Assembly: GCA_029213145.1 (NCBI GenBank)
Contig: JARGNK010000080.1
Coordinates: forward strand, 1-34,546
Direction of reading: 5' to 3'
Length of the DNA stretch: 34,546 bases
Origin: Rubripirellula sp.
Lineage (GTDB): Bacteria > Planctomycetota > Planctomycetia > Pirellulales > Pirellulaceae
Made by a program: the position numbers and the translations under genes
Shown here: piece after piece, positions 27,656 through 34,546 of the stretch
How positions within the stretch are numbered: the first letter of the stretch is position 1
Layout: the number at the start of each line of letters is the position of its first letter
Notes under the pieces: generated by a model
Told to the model about the DNA's origin: nothing
Database searches by the model: none
The model's input: only the letters and a program-made list of their open reading frames with translations

Positions 27656-28225
27656 ATGGAGCAATCTGATACCTTCTCCGAACGCGTAAAAACCCACGCT
27701 GCACGACTTTGCGAAAGCAGTCCGGCAGCCATCACCGGGCTCTACGATTTGACAGCGCAGAGGTTAGTGCGATACGCCGCGACCATTACGCGTCATCAAG
27801 ATGATGCCGAGGATGCAGTTCAAACGACTTTGGTAAAGATCGCCGGCCAGCCAAGACTGCTCCAATCCAGCAACCAGCCATGGGCCTACCTGTTAAGAAT
27901 GGTCCGAAATGAGGCTCTCGCGATCCTGCGACGTAGACGCCATTGGCATCTCGTCCAGAATTTGACCGATCTGATCACTTGGCGATCAACCGATCAATTG
28001 GAAGGTGAAGATCGAAACGAGGCGGTTTGGCAGGCCTTGCGAGATTTACCAAGGCTTCAAAGCGAAGTGGTCGTACTCAAAATCTGGGAAGAAATGACTT
28101 TCCAGCAAATTTCACAAGTGCTGGAGATCACACCCTCGACGGCAGCAAGTCGCTACCGCTACGCAATTGAAAAACTGGGGCAAAAACTACGTCCTCTGGC
28201 GAGCGAGGAGGTTTCCCATGTCTGA
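27656..28225 (+). CDS. ECF-type RNA polymerase sigma factor
   Basis: A 189-residue sigma factor. Region 2 is LYDLTAQRLVRYAATITRHQDDAEDAVQTTLVKIA (about 29-63) with the DAEDAVQ core, followed by PWAYLLRMVRNEALAILRRRR. Region 4 is LPRLQSEVVVLKIWEEMTFQQISQVLEITPSTAASRYRYAIEKL (about 128-171), the -35-binding helix-turn-helix. It lacks long extensions. The next gene starts inside its last codons and encodes a one-helix membrane protein, the usual position of an anti-sigma factor. It probably controls itself and possibly the secretion operon that follows; target promoters are not identified. Confidence 0.92.
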   Translation: MEQSDTFSERVKTHAARLCESSPAAITGLYDLTAQRLVRYAATITRHQDDAEDAVQTTLVKIAGQPRLLQSSNQPWAYLLRMVRNEALAILRRRRHWHLVQNLTDLITWRSTDQLEGEDRNEAVWQALRDLPRLQSEVVVLKIWEEMTFQQISQVLEITPSTAASRYRYAIEKLGQKLRPLASEEVSHV

Positions 28226-28631
28226 TCTCCCCCGCTCTGAGCCATCGATTGAAGATATCATTTTATCTGCCGCGCATCACGTGCGACCGTCGCGAGATCT
28301 TCGACCACGCACGATTGAAGCTGCTCGTAAACACTGCCAAGATCGCCGCAGTGAACAGACACTGGGAGGCTTGGTACTGGCGATTATGTTGCTGCTTCTG
28401 CTGACGAATTCACCCGTGTCGCAATATAGCGAACAGCTTCGAGCCCGTCGCGAGATACCGAGAGCCGCCGAGATCGAACGACTGGCACTCCAGTACTCCC
28501 ATGATCGCCAAGTTGGGGCGCACTTCGCACTAAGCGAAGCATTCAACCGATTGCGACTGTCGCAGGCTGTTCGTTTTGGGCAACCGATGCAAAAGCGTGC
28601 CTGGGCGGCCAATCAGTTGTCACGACATTGA
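28218..28631 (+). CDS. Small single-pass membrane protein, candidate anti-sigma/regulator
   Basis: 137 residues: an N-terminal cytoplasmic part (1-45), one membrane helix (GGLVLAIMLLLLLT, about 50-63) and a C-terminal charged part. The ATG at 28218 overlaps the sigma stop (TGA 28223-28225) and has a strong ribosome binding site (GAGGAGG), so the two are translationally coupled. There is no zinc-finger anti-sigma motif (H-x-x-x-C-x-x-C is absent), so anti-sigma function rests on position and topology only. Confidence 0.7.
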   Translation: MSDLPRSEPSIEDIILSAAHHVRPSRDLRPRTIEAARKHCQDRRSEQTLGGLVLAIMLLLLLTNSPVSQYSEQLRARREIPRAAEIERLALQYSHDRQVGAHFALSEAFNRLRLSQAVRFGQPMQKRAWAANQLSRH

Positions 28632-28845
28632 GTTGGTCAACCGTTTCTGGTGACTGATTCGACATAAACAGTCAATCACTACGCGATCACACCCCGCCCG
28701 CGTCCACCCGGGGCTTGAGTTTGACTCGGCGTTGCTCAACCGATCGCAAAATCACAAGCTGACTCTCAAAAGTGATTTTTTCTTTACTTTCTTAGACAAT
28801 TCAGCCGCGCTTATTCCTCCGTGATATTAACCGGAGACCTGACCG

Positions 28846-29811
28846 ATGGATGAGACACCACTGCAAAGAGCATTTACGTTTAACCGTGAGATCGCTTCAC
28901 TGTCGGCAACCGGTCTGCCCATGGACATCGGACTACAGCGTGGAGAGACACTAGAAACCAAGCTTGATCACATCAATGCTCGCCTAGCAACGCGAGTCGA
29001 GAGTGGCGAAACATTGGACCAAGCCATTCGCAACGCCACTGAGCTGCCAACGCGATACCGCGCCAGCTTGTGGGCTTGGCTCCATCATTCCAACCCAACG
29101 ATCGCGTTAGACTGCCTATTATCTCCCGCACAAACCAAAAGTGAATTTGGAAGATACGTCGGCAAGACTCTGTTTTATCCTTTGCTGCTGCTTTGCTTGG
29201 CTTACCTCGGCCTGCTGTTACTCTGCTTGTACACCGGCCCAACATTGGAATCGTTGTCCATCAGTCTGTTGGCTTCAAGCGAATCAACTGTCTGGCTTAA
29301 GGTGATGCGAGACTCGATTTTAGTCTGGGGAACCCTCTTTCCGGTCATCATGGTTGCCTTGCTGATTGGGTGGCACCTGCTACGCCGCCAATCGAACTGG
29401 AAATGGATGCCTGGCAGCAGACGTTACTACAAAGCGTTTGCAGATGCGAACCTAGCGAAACATCTCGCTATCCTGATCGAGGACGGCCAATCTTCCGAGG
29501 AAGCATTGGCTCTTCTTCGTTGGAATCCCGAGACAGAGGATCTGCAACGACAGACCGGCGAAGAACTCCCACCCGTATTACGCTGGGCGGTCGCGAGCGA
29601 CCTGGGCAGTCATTCGTTGATTGGTGTCCTCAATCTAGCAGCGGAATCCTATCGACAGATTGCTGAGCGACAACGCAACCTGTGGCGATTGGTCATGCCC
29701 GCAATGACCGGTGCTATCTTGGGCGGAATCATCGTTTTGGCGTACGGCCTGACTCTGTTTTTACCATTTATCGAATTGCTTTATTCCGTCGCCAACGGTG
29801 AGGTGAAATGA
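28846..29811 (+). CDS. GspF/PilC-like inner-membrane protein 1 (short)
   Basis: A 321-residue membrane protein with three helices (about 106-130, 157-178 and 286-312), the GspF topology. Phrases such as ALLRWNPETEDLQ and a helical RNLWRLVMPAMTGAILGGIIVLAYGLTLFLPFIELLYSV end match the second GspF half, which normally ends in an L-x-P-x-x-x-L-Y motif. The first GspF cytoplasmic domain is short. It is the first of three GspF-like genes, the next starting 4 bp before its stop. GspF proteins form the inner-membrane platform of type II secretion and type IV pili. Confidence 0.82.
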   Translation: MDETPLQRAFTFNREIASLSATGLPMDIGLQRGETLETKLDHINARLATRVESGETLDQAIRNATELPTRYRASLWAWLHHSNPTIALDCLLSPAQTKSEFGRYVGKTLFYPLLLLCLAYLGLLLLCLYTGPTLESLSISLLASSESTVWLKVMRDSILVWGTLFPVIMVALLIGWHLLRRQSNWKWMPGSRRYYKAFADANLAKHLAILIEDGQSSEEALALLRWNPETEDLQRQTGEELPPVLRWAVASDLGSHSLIGVLNLAAESYRQIAERQRNLWRLVMPAMTGAILGGIIVLAYGLTLFLPFIELLYSVANGEVK

Positions 29812-31022
29812 AAATGGCACGGTTTTCCTACAAAGCAATCGACAGCAATGGCGACGAACATGAAGGCGAATTGGATTGTGAAACGATCGCTTATGCGACC
29901 GCTGAATTAGAATCCAGCGGCTGGACCATTGTCACTCTGGAAGTCGCCACTGCGTCGAATTCAGACCCATCAATTACAGCCACAAAATCTCCGACTGATC
30001 CTGACTCATCGGCCGAAGAATATCGGCTTGACGCTTACTTTGATTCCGTCATCGAGCGGCGAGATCAACTCATCCCAGTGCTCACAGTACTGACCGACGC
30101 ACTGCCTCGTGGCACCGCACGCCAAGAAATTCAGAAGCTTAGCGCTGCGTTAAAAAATGCCCGATCAGGATCCGACTTAAGCTCCAGGCCGTGTGCGATC
30201 CGATGGCTGCCTTTGTTATTGACGGGGCTTACCGAGAAGACGGCAACAGAGCGTCTCGGCAATCTGGTTGCCATCGCAGCGCGTGACAGCCGCAATCGGG
30301 ACGACCGCCGGCGAACCCTTCTTTACCCAATGAGCGTCCTGCTGATCACGTTTGGTTTCATCAGTTTACTTTGTGGTTTTATCGTCCCCTATTTCCAAGA
30401 AACATTCGAGGAATTTGGGATTCGACTTCCTGCCAGCACCCGACTGTTGATAGACATTTCAAAGCTCTTCACTGACCAACGCGGATCAACCATCACGACT
30501 CTGGGAGTCGCCTCGATCATCTTGATGATCGGTGGAAGACTTTGGACCCGATTCGCTCTGTCAAACCAAATTTTCGGGCGACTAGTCGCGGGCAGCGTCT
30601 CGAACGTCATCGCAATGGCCTCTTTGATCAATCAATTGGCCGATTTATTGCGGATTGGTATCGCCCTACCGGATGCATTGCGTTTGGCCGGCAAAGGCTG
30701 TGAACACTCGTTCTTTCGAGCGGCGGCCGAAGACCTTGCACAAGCCGCTCAGAACCCAAGTCAGGCATTGCAGTCCAGCCAAGCGGCGGGCAGGTTGCCG
30801 GCTAATCTGATCCATGCACTAACGGCTGGACCAGACAGCACTCCCCATCTCCCGCTGCTCCATCAATTAGGGGCCATTTACTCATACCACGCAACTCACC
30901 GAACCAGTTGGACGACCGGTGCAGCCGCTCAACTATCAATCGTCATCGCGGGGCTAGCGGTCGGCTTTGTGGTCATCGCTCTGCTCGCACCGCTGCTCAG
31001 TCTGGTTCAGGGGTTAGTTTGA
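29808..31022 (+). CDS. GspF/PilC-like inner-membrane protein 2 (with N-terminal domain)
   Basis: A 404-residue protein whose N-terminus MARFSYKAIDSNGDEHEGELD is the typical first motif of GspF/PilC (F-x-Y-K-A-x-D-x-x-G), which the neighbouring copies lack. Membrane helices lie at about 176-200, 222-240 and 377-402. A cytoplasmic GspF repeat starts near LINQLADLLRIGIALPDALRLAGKG. The start is the ATG at 29808 overlapping the previous stop; an alternative ATG at 29814 would give MARFSYK. GAGGTGAA upstream serves as ribosome binding site. Length is close to canonical GspF (about 400). Confidence 0.88.
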   Translation: MKMARFSYKAIDSNGDEHEGELDCETIAYATAELESSGWTIVTLEVATASNSDPSITATKSPTDPDSSAEEYRLDAYFDSVIERRDQLIPVLTVLTDALPRGTARQEIQKLSAALKNARSGSDLSSRPCAIRWLPLLLTGLTEKTATERLGNLVAIAARDSRNRDDRRRTLLYPMSVLLITFGFISLLCGFIVPYFQETFEEFGIRLPASTRLLIDISKLFTDQRGSTITTLGVASIILMIGGRLWTRFALSNQIFGRLVAGSVSNVIAMASLINQLADLLRIGIALPDALRLAGKGCEHSFFRAAAEDLAQAAQNPSQALQSSQAAGRLPANLIHALTAGPDSTPHLPLLHQLGAIYSYHATHRTSWTTGAAAQLSIVIAGLAVGFVVIALLAPLLSLVQGLV

Positions 31023-31023
31023 A

Positions 31024-32142
31024 ATGAACAATCTTGAATCTTGGTTCCCGCTGACGAGACAGTTGACAACGAAATTCCACGATTGGCGAATTACGCCATG
31101 GTGGACAAGCGAAAGTCGCAACTGCCGCCAACGCACGATCCTTCAATTACTGGCGATCGCCCATGAGCAGCATCTAGACCCTGCTCCCTTGTTATGTAAT
31201 CACGCCCTTGAACAGGTTGGGCGACATCGAGCGCGTGTCAATCAATTCGCCAACCGCGTCGCAGAAGGAACATCGGTCATTGAGGCGGCAGAACAGACCC
31301 CGGAGGTGCTCGGCAACGAAACTGTATTAGCGCTCCGCTTTGGAGCTCAAACAGGAACGCTTTCCCAGATTTATCGCGATCTCATCGAGGCTCGAGATTT
31401 CGCAACCGACCAATCGCGAAAGAATCTCCAGCACACCTTTGCCTATGCAGTAATGACCTTGCTCGTCCTGGTCTTGGTTTCTTTGTTTCTCGCGAACTTC
31501 ATCTTCCCAACCTTGATGGCGATATCTGAAGAGCTAGGTCCAGAACAATTCACTTCTGGTCCTCTTGCATTTACGCTAACGATTTTGCTCATGGAGCATT
31601 TCGCGAATCATGCGCTGCTTTACATACTCCTGGGCGTTGCAGCTATTTTCTTGTGCTGGTTGACACCAACCCGTCGTTTACTCAAACGACACGTCGTTCC
31701 GAAGTGGATCAAAAACCACGCACAAATCCAAGTCGCCGAAATCCTGCGACTACTGGCTATCTCATTGGAAGCAGGCCGCCCCGTTCCGTCTGCGTTATCA
31801 ACCCTGGCTCACTACCACTATGACAGCCAAGTTCGACACAAACTTTTGTCGGCAAAGAATCAGATCGAACAAGGCGTTGACCAATGGGGCAGCCTGACGA
31901 ATGTCCATCTGCTCACCACGGCGGAAAGCCACGCTCTCGCAAACTCATCGAGCAAGCTATCAACCATTTGGACTTTGCGACGACTATCCGACTGGAAGCG
32001 AAGCAACTCACTGAACCAATATGAGCAAACCACTTCATTGGCCTTGCCAACGTTCACCATCCTGACAGCAGCAGTCGTCCTGCTTCTCTGCAGTGCCGTG
32101 TTTAGTTTTTTGACTTACCTCATTTGGTTCCTCGCGCAGTAG
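31024..32142 (+). CDS. GspF/PilC-like inner-membrane protein 3
   Basis: A 372-residue protein with helices at about 140-168, 180-215 and 345-372. Cytoplasmic helical domains contain GspF-like phrases VAEGTSVIEAAEQTPEVLGNETVLALRFGAQTGTLSQIY and QVAEILRLLAISLEAGRPVPSALSTLAHYH, a repeat of the same fold. It lacks the F-x-Y-K-A N-terminal motif. The start is one base after the previous stop. Three consecutive divergent GspF-like genes suggest a hetero-oligomeric platform rather than duplicates of one function; this is inference. Confidence 0.85.
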   Translation: MNNLESWFPLTRQLTTKFHDWRITPWWTSESRNCRQRTILQLLAIAHEQHLDPAPLLCNHALEQVGRHRARVNQFANRVAEGTSVIEAAEQTPEVLGNETVLALRFGAQTGTLSQIYRDLIEARDFATDQSRKNLQHTFAYAVMTLLVLVLVSLFLANFIFPTLMAISEELGPEQFTSGPLAFTLTILLMEHFANHALLYILLGVAAIFLCWLTPTRRLLKRHVVPKWIKNHAQIQVAEILRLLAISLEAGRPVPSALSTLAHYHYDSQVRHKLLSAKNQIEQGVDQWGSLTNVHLLTTAESHALANSSSKLSTIWTLRRLSDWKRSNSLNQYEQTTSLALPTFTILTAAVVLLLCSAVFSFLTYLIWFLAQ

Positions 32143-32148
32143 ATCCCA

Positions 32149-32673
32149 ATGAAAAACAGACACCATCGCCGCGCCGCCTTCACCTTGACCGAACTGATGG
32201 TTTGCGCCTCGCTGCTGGCAACCGTCATGTCGTTTGTCGCCACCATCTCGATCCGCACCGATCGCTTGTGGAAAGACACTCGGCACCAAAAAATCGCGCT
32301 CGATGAACTTGGTAACCAACTCGAATACCTAACCACTCTCAATTTACCCGAGGCCCAACAGGCGATTAACAGCCTGGAAATCTCACCAGATACCCGTGCT
32401 TTATTGCCCCGCGCGAGCCTGAAAGGAAAGATCGAAAAGCCGCCAGGATCGATCCAGATTGTCCTCACCCTGGAAATTGACGGCGAATCAGTAACACGAG
32501 GCACTCATCATGCACCGCTAACACTCGTCGGTTTCTTGTCCGCTTCGCCCACGCAAGAAATCACCTTGCAATCGCAACCCGCAGACCAAGCTGAGGTAAC
32601 CAACCCACCTAAAGCAAACGATCAGCCTGAAACCTTACGGGAATCGGTACAAGAATCAGGGGAGGAGGAGTGA
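32149..32673 (+). CDS. Prepilin-like protein (pseudopilin) 1
   Basis: A 174-residue protein with a short basic leader MKNRHHRRAA, then FTLTELMVCASLLATVMSFV, the type III signal (prepilin peptidase) motif with Glu at +5. The residue before the cleavage phenylalanine is Ala, not Gly. After the helix comes a small globular domain and a Pro/Glu/Gln-rich tail (about 135-174). It is likely a minor pseudopilin (GspH/I/J-like). The start follows the GspF-like gene by six bases. Confidence 0.88.
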   Translation: MKNRHHRRAAFTLTELMVCASLLATVMSFVATISIRTDRLWKDTRHQKIALDELGNQLEYLTTLNLPEAQQAINSLEISPDTRALLPRASLKGKIEKPPGSIQIVLTLEIDGESVTRGTHHAPLTLVGFLSASPTQEITLQSQPADQAEVTNPPKANDQPETLRESVQESGEEE

Positions 32674-33164
32674 TGCGAAAGATCAAACGGCATGCGTTCA
32701 CCTTGATTGAACTACTCGTTGTAATGACAGCGGGCATGACAGTTCTGATGCTGACGACCGGGATGATTCACAAGACGATGCACATCGCATCCACCAACCA
32801 AGCAAGAATGGATCAATCGATCGTGATCGACCGTCTGGCCAGAGAGTTCCGATACGACGCACACCGGGCGTCGTCGTTCGAGGTCGACCAAGGTGTCAAG
32901 TTCACTCTACGTGACAGTTCAGTCATTCACTATCGAATCGATGAAAATCGAATCACTCGTAAGCAGTCTCTTGATGGACAACCGATATCGAGGGAAAGTT
33001 TCGAACTGGGCGAAAATCGTACCGCCGTACTGGACTCCCCCCAACCGGAACATGTTCAGCTGACGATCCAAACCATGACTCCGAAGCCGCGAATCGACCG
33101 AACCATACTCACGATTGTCGGTCGCTGGACGATTCCAGAACCTAGCAAGGAGGAGCTCCAGTGA
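32670..33164 (+). CDS. Prepilin-like protein (pseudopilin) 2
   Basis: A 164-residue protein beginning MMRKIKRHA-FTLIELLVVMTAGMTVLMLTTG, again with Ala at -1 and Glu at +5. The rest (ARMDQSIVIDRLAREFRYDAHRASSFE) is typical of GspJ/PilW-type minor pseudopilins, with a beta-rich C-terminus. The ATG overlaps the stop of the previous gene by four bases, and GGGGAGGAG upstream is a strong ribosome binding site. Prepilin peptidase is not encoded in the window. Confidence 0.88.
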   Translation: MMRKIKRHAFTLIELLVVMTAGMTVLMLTTGMIHKTMHIASTNQARMDQSIVIDRLAREFRYDAHRASSFEVDQGVKFTLRDSSVIHYRIDENRITRKQSLDGQPISRESFELGENRTAVLDSPQPEHVQLTIQTMTPKPRIDRTILTIVGRWTIPEPSKEELQ

Positions 33165-33607
33165 ACTGCAACTTACGACGTCTCAGACCACCAAGCCGTC
33201 CTGGTGTGCTGGCCGTGTGCACGCTGGCATGCCTGACCGTTGCTGCCGCCATTATGGCGACTACGGTTCACGCCACCTTGCGAGCGCGCCGGCATGCCAA
33301 GCTAGAGCATCAGATGATCCAAACCGAATGGCTGCTTGACGCGGGCATCCACCGCGCGATGAACAACATGATGAACCAACCCAACTATCAAGGGGAAACT
33401 TGGATTCCTGCTGGCGCGTTGGATACGTTCGGTGCTGCTACCGTCCAGATCATCGTATCAACAGAAACTTCAAAGCCCGTAACGGTAAAAGTTAAAGCGA
33501 CAATCGTCGAACCCTCGGCACGTGCGAGAACAACACGCCGCAGTCACGAATTCGAATTCCAACCCAAATCCACCGCATCTTCAACCGCAACCTCCACCGA
33601 GGAGTAA
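33161..33607 (+). CDS. Minor pilin-like protein (PilX/GspK-like), without prepilin motif
   Basis: A 148-residue protein with an N-terminal hydrophobic helix after a basic leader (RPGVLAVCTLACLTVAAAIMATTVHATL), then ARRHAKLEHQMIQTEWLLDAGIHRAMN. That Q/E-x-x-x-L-x-x-A-G-I-x-R-A pattern is common just after the helix in PilX/GspK-type components. There is no F-T-L-x-E motif; RPG-V could be a degenerate cleavage point (G followed by V, no Glu at +5). Its start overlaps the previous stop, and it ends four bases before the DUF1559 ATG. The C-terminus is Ser/Thr-rich. Confidence 0.75.
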   Translation: MNCNLRRLRPPSRPGVLAVCTLACLTVAAAIMATTVHATLRARRHAKLEHQMIQTEWLLDAGIHRAMNNMMNQPNYQGETWIPAGALDTFGAATVQIIVSTETSKPVTVKVKATIVEPSARARTTRRSHEFEFQPKSTASSTATSTEE

Positions 33608-33611
33608 TCCA

Positions 33612-34493
33612 ATGAAAAATCATCGATCCGGCATCAAGCTCGACAATGTTTCTGCTCCGCGCTTCGGTGGCTTCACACTGGTCGAACTGTTGGTTGTCAT
33701 TGCCATCATCGGCGTTTTAATCGGCTTACTTTTGCCAGCAGTACAGGCTGCTCGGGAAGCAGCACGTCGCCTCTCCTGCACAAACAACCTGATGCAACTG
33801 GGACTCGCAATCCATCACCATGATTTCAGTCTGGAACATTTCCCGTCTGGAACGACGGATTCAACCGGCCCGATTCGAGACGAAGAAATCGGAGATCACA
33901 AGAGCTGGATTGTCGAAATCCTGCCATACATCGAACAACAAGTGCTCTACGAAAACCTCGATTTGTCAAAGAGCATCTATGCGCCAGAAAATCAGAAGGT
34001 GCGAGGCATCTCACTTTCAATCGCTTTGTGTCCTTCCTATCCAGGCGGCGACAATACGACGCCTTCCGGAATCACGGTCGGCCAAAGTAATTACGCTGGC
34101 TGCCATCATGACGTTGAATCACCCATTGATGCGGATAACAACGGTGTCCTGTTCTTAAATAGTCAAGTTCGGTTTGGGGATATTCGGGACGGCAGTTCTC
34201 AAACGATCCTGATCGGAGAACTCAAACCCAGCCCAAATTCATTAGGCTGGGCTTCCGGAACCCGAGCCACACTCCGCAACACAGGCGTCTTTGAGCGAAC
34301 CGAATGGGAACTGGAGCCCCCAGCTCAGCCCGACCCACTACACGTGGGTGGTTTTGACAGTTTTCACAACGGCGGCGCCAACTTTGTGTTCGCCGATGGC
34401 TCCGTTCGGTTTTTAAGCTATACGACAGACGCCAATTTGATGCGACAAATGGGCAACCGGGCCGACGGCGAATTACCAGCCGAAGCGCTGTAA
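33612..34493 (+). CDS. DUF1559 pseudopilin-like protein (H-X9-DG type)
   Basis: A 293-residue planctomycete-type protein. The N-terminus carries GGFTLVELLVVIAIIGVL, a canonical prepilin motif (Gly -1, Glu +5), then LLLPAVQAAREAARRLSCTNNL, the standard DUF1559 start. The C-terminus has HNGGANFVFADGSVRFL, i.e. H-X9-DG, followed by the usual short tail. The ATG at 33612 is preferred over an upstream in-frame start because GGAG sits eight bases before it. The family is hugely expanded in planctomycetes and probably forms pilus-like or surface structures; its exact role is unknown. Last gene of the operon. Confidence 0.95.
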   Translation: MKNHRSGIKLDNVSAPRFGGFTLVELLVVIAIIGVLIGLLLPAVQAAREAARRLSCTNNLMQLGLAIHHHDFSLEHFPSGTTDSTGPIRDEEIGDHKSWIVEILPYIEQQVLYENLDLSKSIYAPENQKVRGISLSIALCPSYPGGDNTTPSGITVGQSNYAGCHHDVESPIDADNNGVLFLNSQVRFGDIRDGSSQTILIGELKPSPNSLGWASGTRATLRNTGVFERTEWELEPPAQPDPLHVGGFDSFHNGGANFVFADGSVRFLSYTTDANLMRQMGNRADGELPAEAL

Positions 34494-34546
34494 CCCCAGC
34501 CCAAAACCTAGCAACCCCAGCCCAAAACCTAGCAACCCCAGCCCAA
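34494..34546. repeat. 21-bp tandem repeat array, continuing past the window
   Basis: Starting on the base after the DUF1559 stop codon, a 21-bp unit (CCCCAGCCCAAAACC then TAGCAA) is present twice without a mismatch (34494-34514, 34515-34535), with the first 11 bases of a third copy at the edge. The true length is unknown. No open frame is implied: the unit contains TAG. Confidence 0.9.

Overview
The window looks like chromosomal DNA of a marine planctomycete of the Rhodopirellula/Pirellulaceae type. The reasons are two formylglycine-type sulfatases, a DUF1559 pseudopilin-like protein with an H-X9-DG tail, a MoxR/DUF58/BatA/DUF4159 cluster, several GTG starts, and an integron integrase with an N-terminal extension. 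This assignment is an inference from gene content; no rRNA or other phylogenetic marker was available.

Positions 1-5064 form the integrase-proximal end of a chromosomal integron. intI (3709-5064, +) faces right. A cassette array runs left from a putative attI near 3540, with every cassette gene on the minus strand and each followed by an attC site of 90-94 bp. In order from attI the cassettes carry a small HAD-fold protein, an ankyrin-repeat protein, a VanZ-like membrane protein, a secreted BNR/Asp-box propeller, and a DUF4160 gene broken by an in-frame stop that runs off the left edge. Right after intI lies a 5'-truncated, frameshifted gltS fragment, then a stand-alone CheY-like receiver, a 0.5 kb stretch without a recognised gene, and an EamA transporter.

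Positions 7704-15005 are a tight minus-strand gene set. Read 5' to 3' it encodes a HEAT-repeat protein, a roughly 83-residue helical-hairpin protein, a 1303-residue membrane-anchored FtsK/SpoIIIE-type ATPase with coiled coils, and a sulfatase. The large ATPase beside a very small helical protein recalls type VII (ESX-like) secretion and is the best candidate here for an undescribed system.

Positions 15192-23040 hold mostly housekeeping or catabolic minus-strand genes: DinB-like protein, alpha/beta hydrolase, a second (canonical) sulfatase, recJ, a short rpmG (L33), and a terpenoid-cyclase-like repeat protein fused to two DUF4159-like domains. The last diverges from a plus-strand moxR-DUF58-batA operon (23173-27561).

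Positions 27656-34493 hold an ECF sigma factor overlapping a small membrane protein (probable anti-sigma or regulator), then a compact type II secretion/type IV pilus-like operon: three tandem GspF-like membrane proteins, two prepilin-like proteins, a PilX/GspK-like minor component and a DUF1559 protein. No assembly ATPase or secretin is inside the window. A 21-bp tandem repeat starts immediately after the last stop codon and continues past the right edge.
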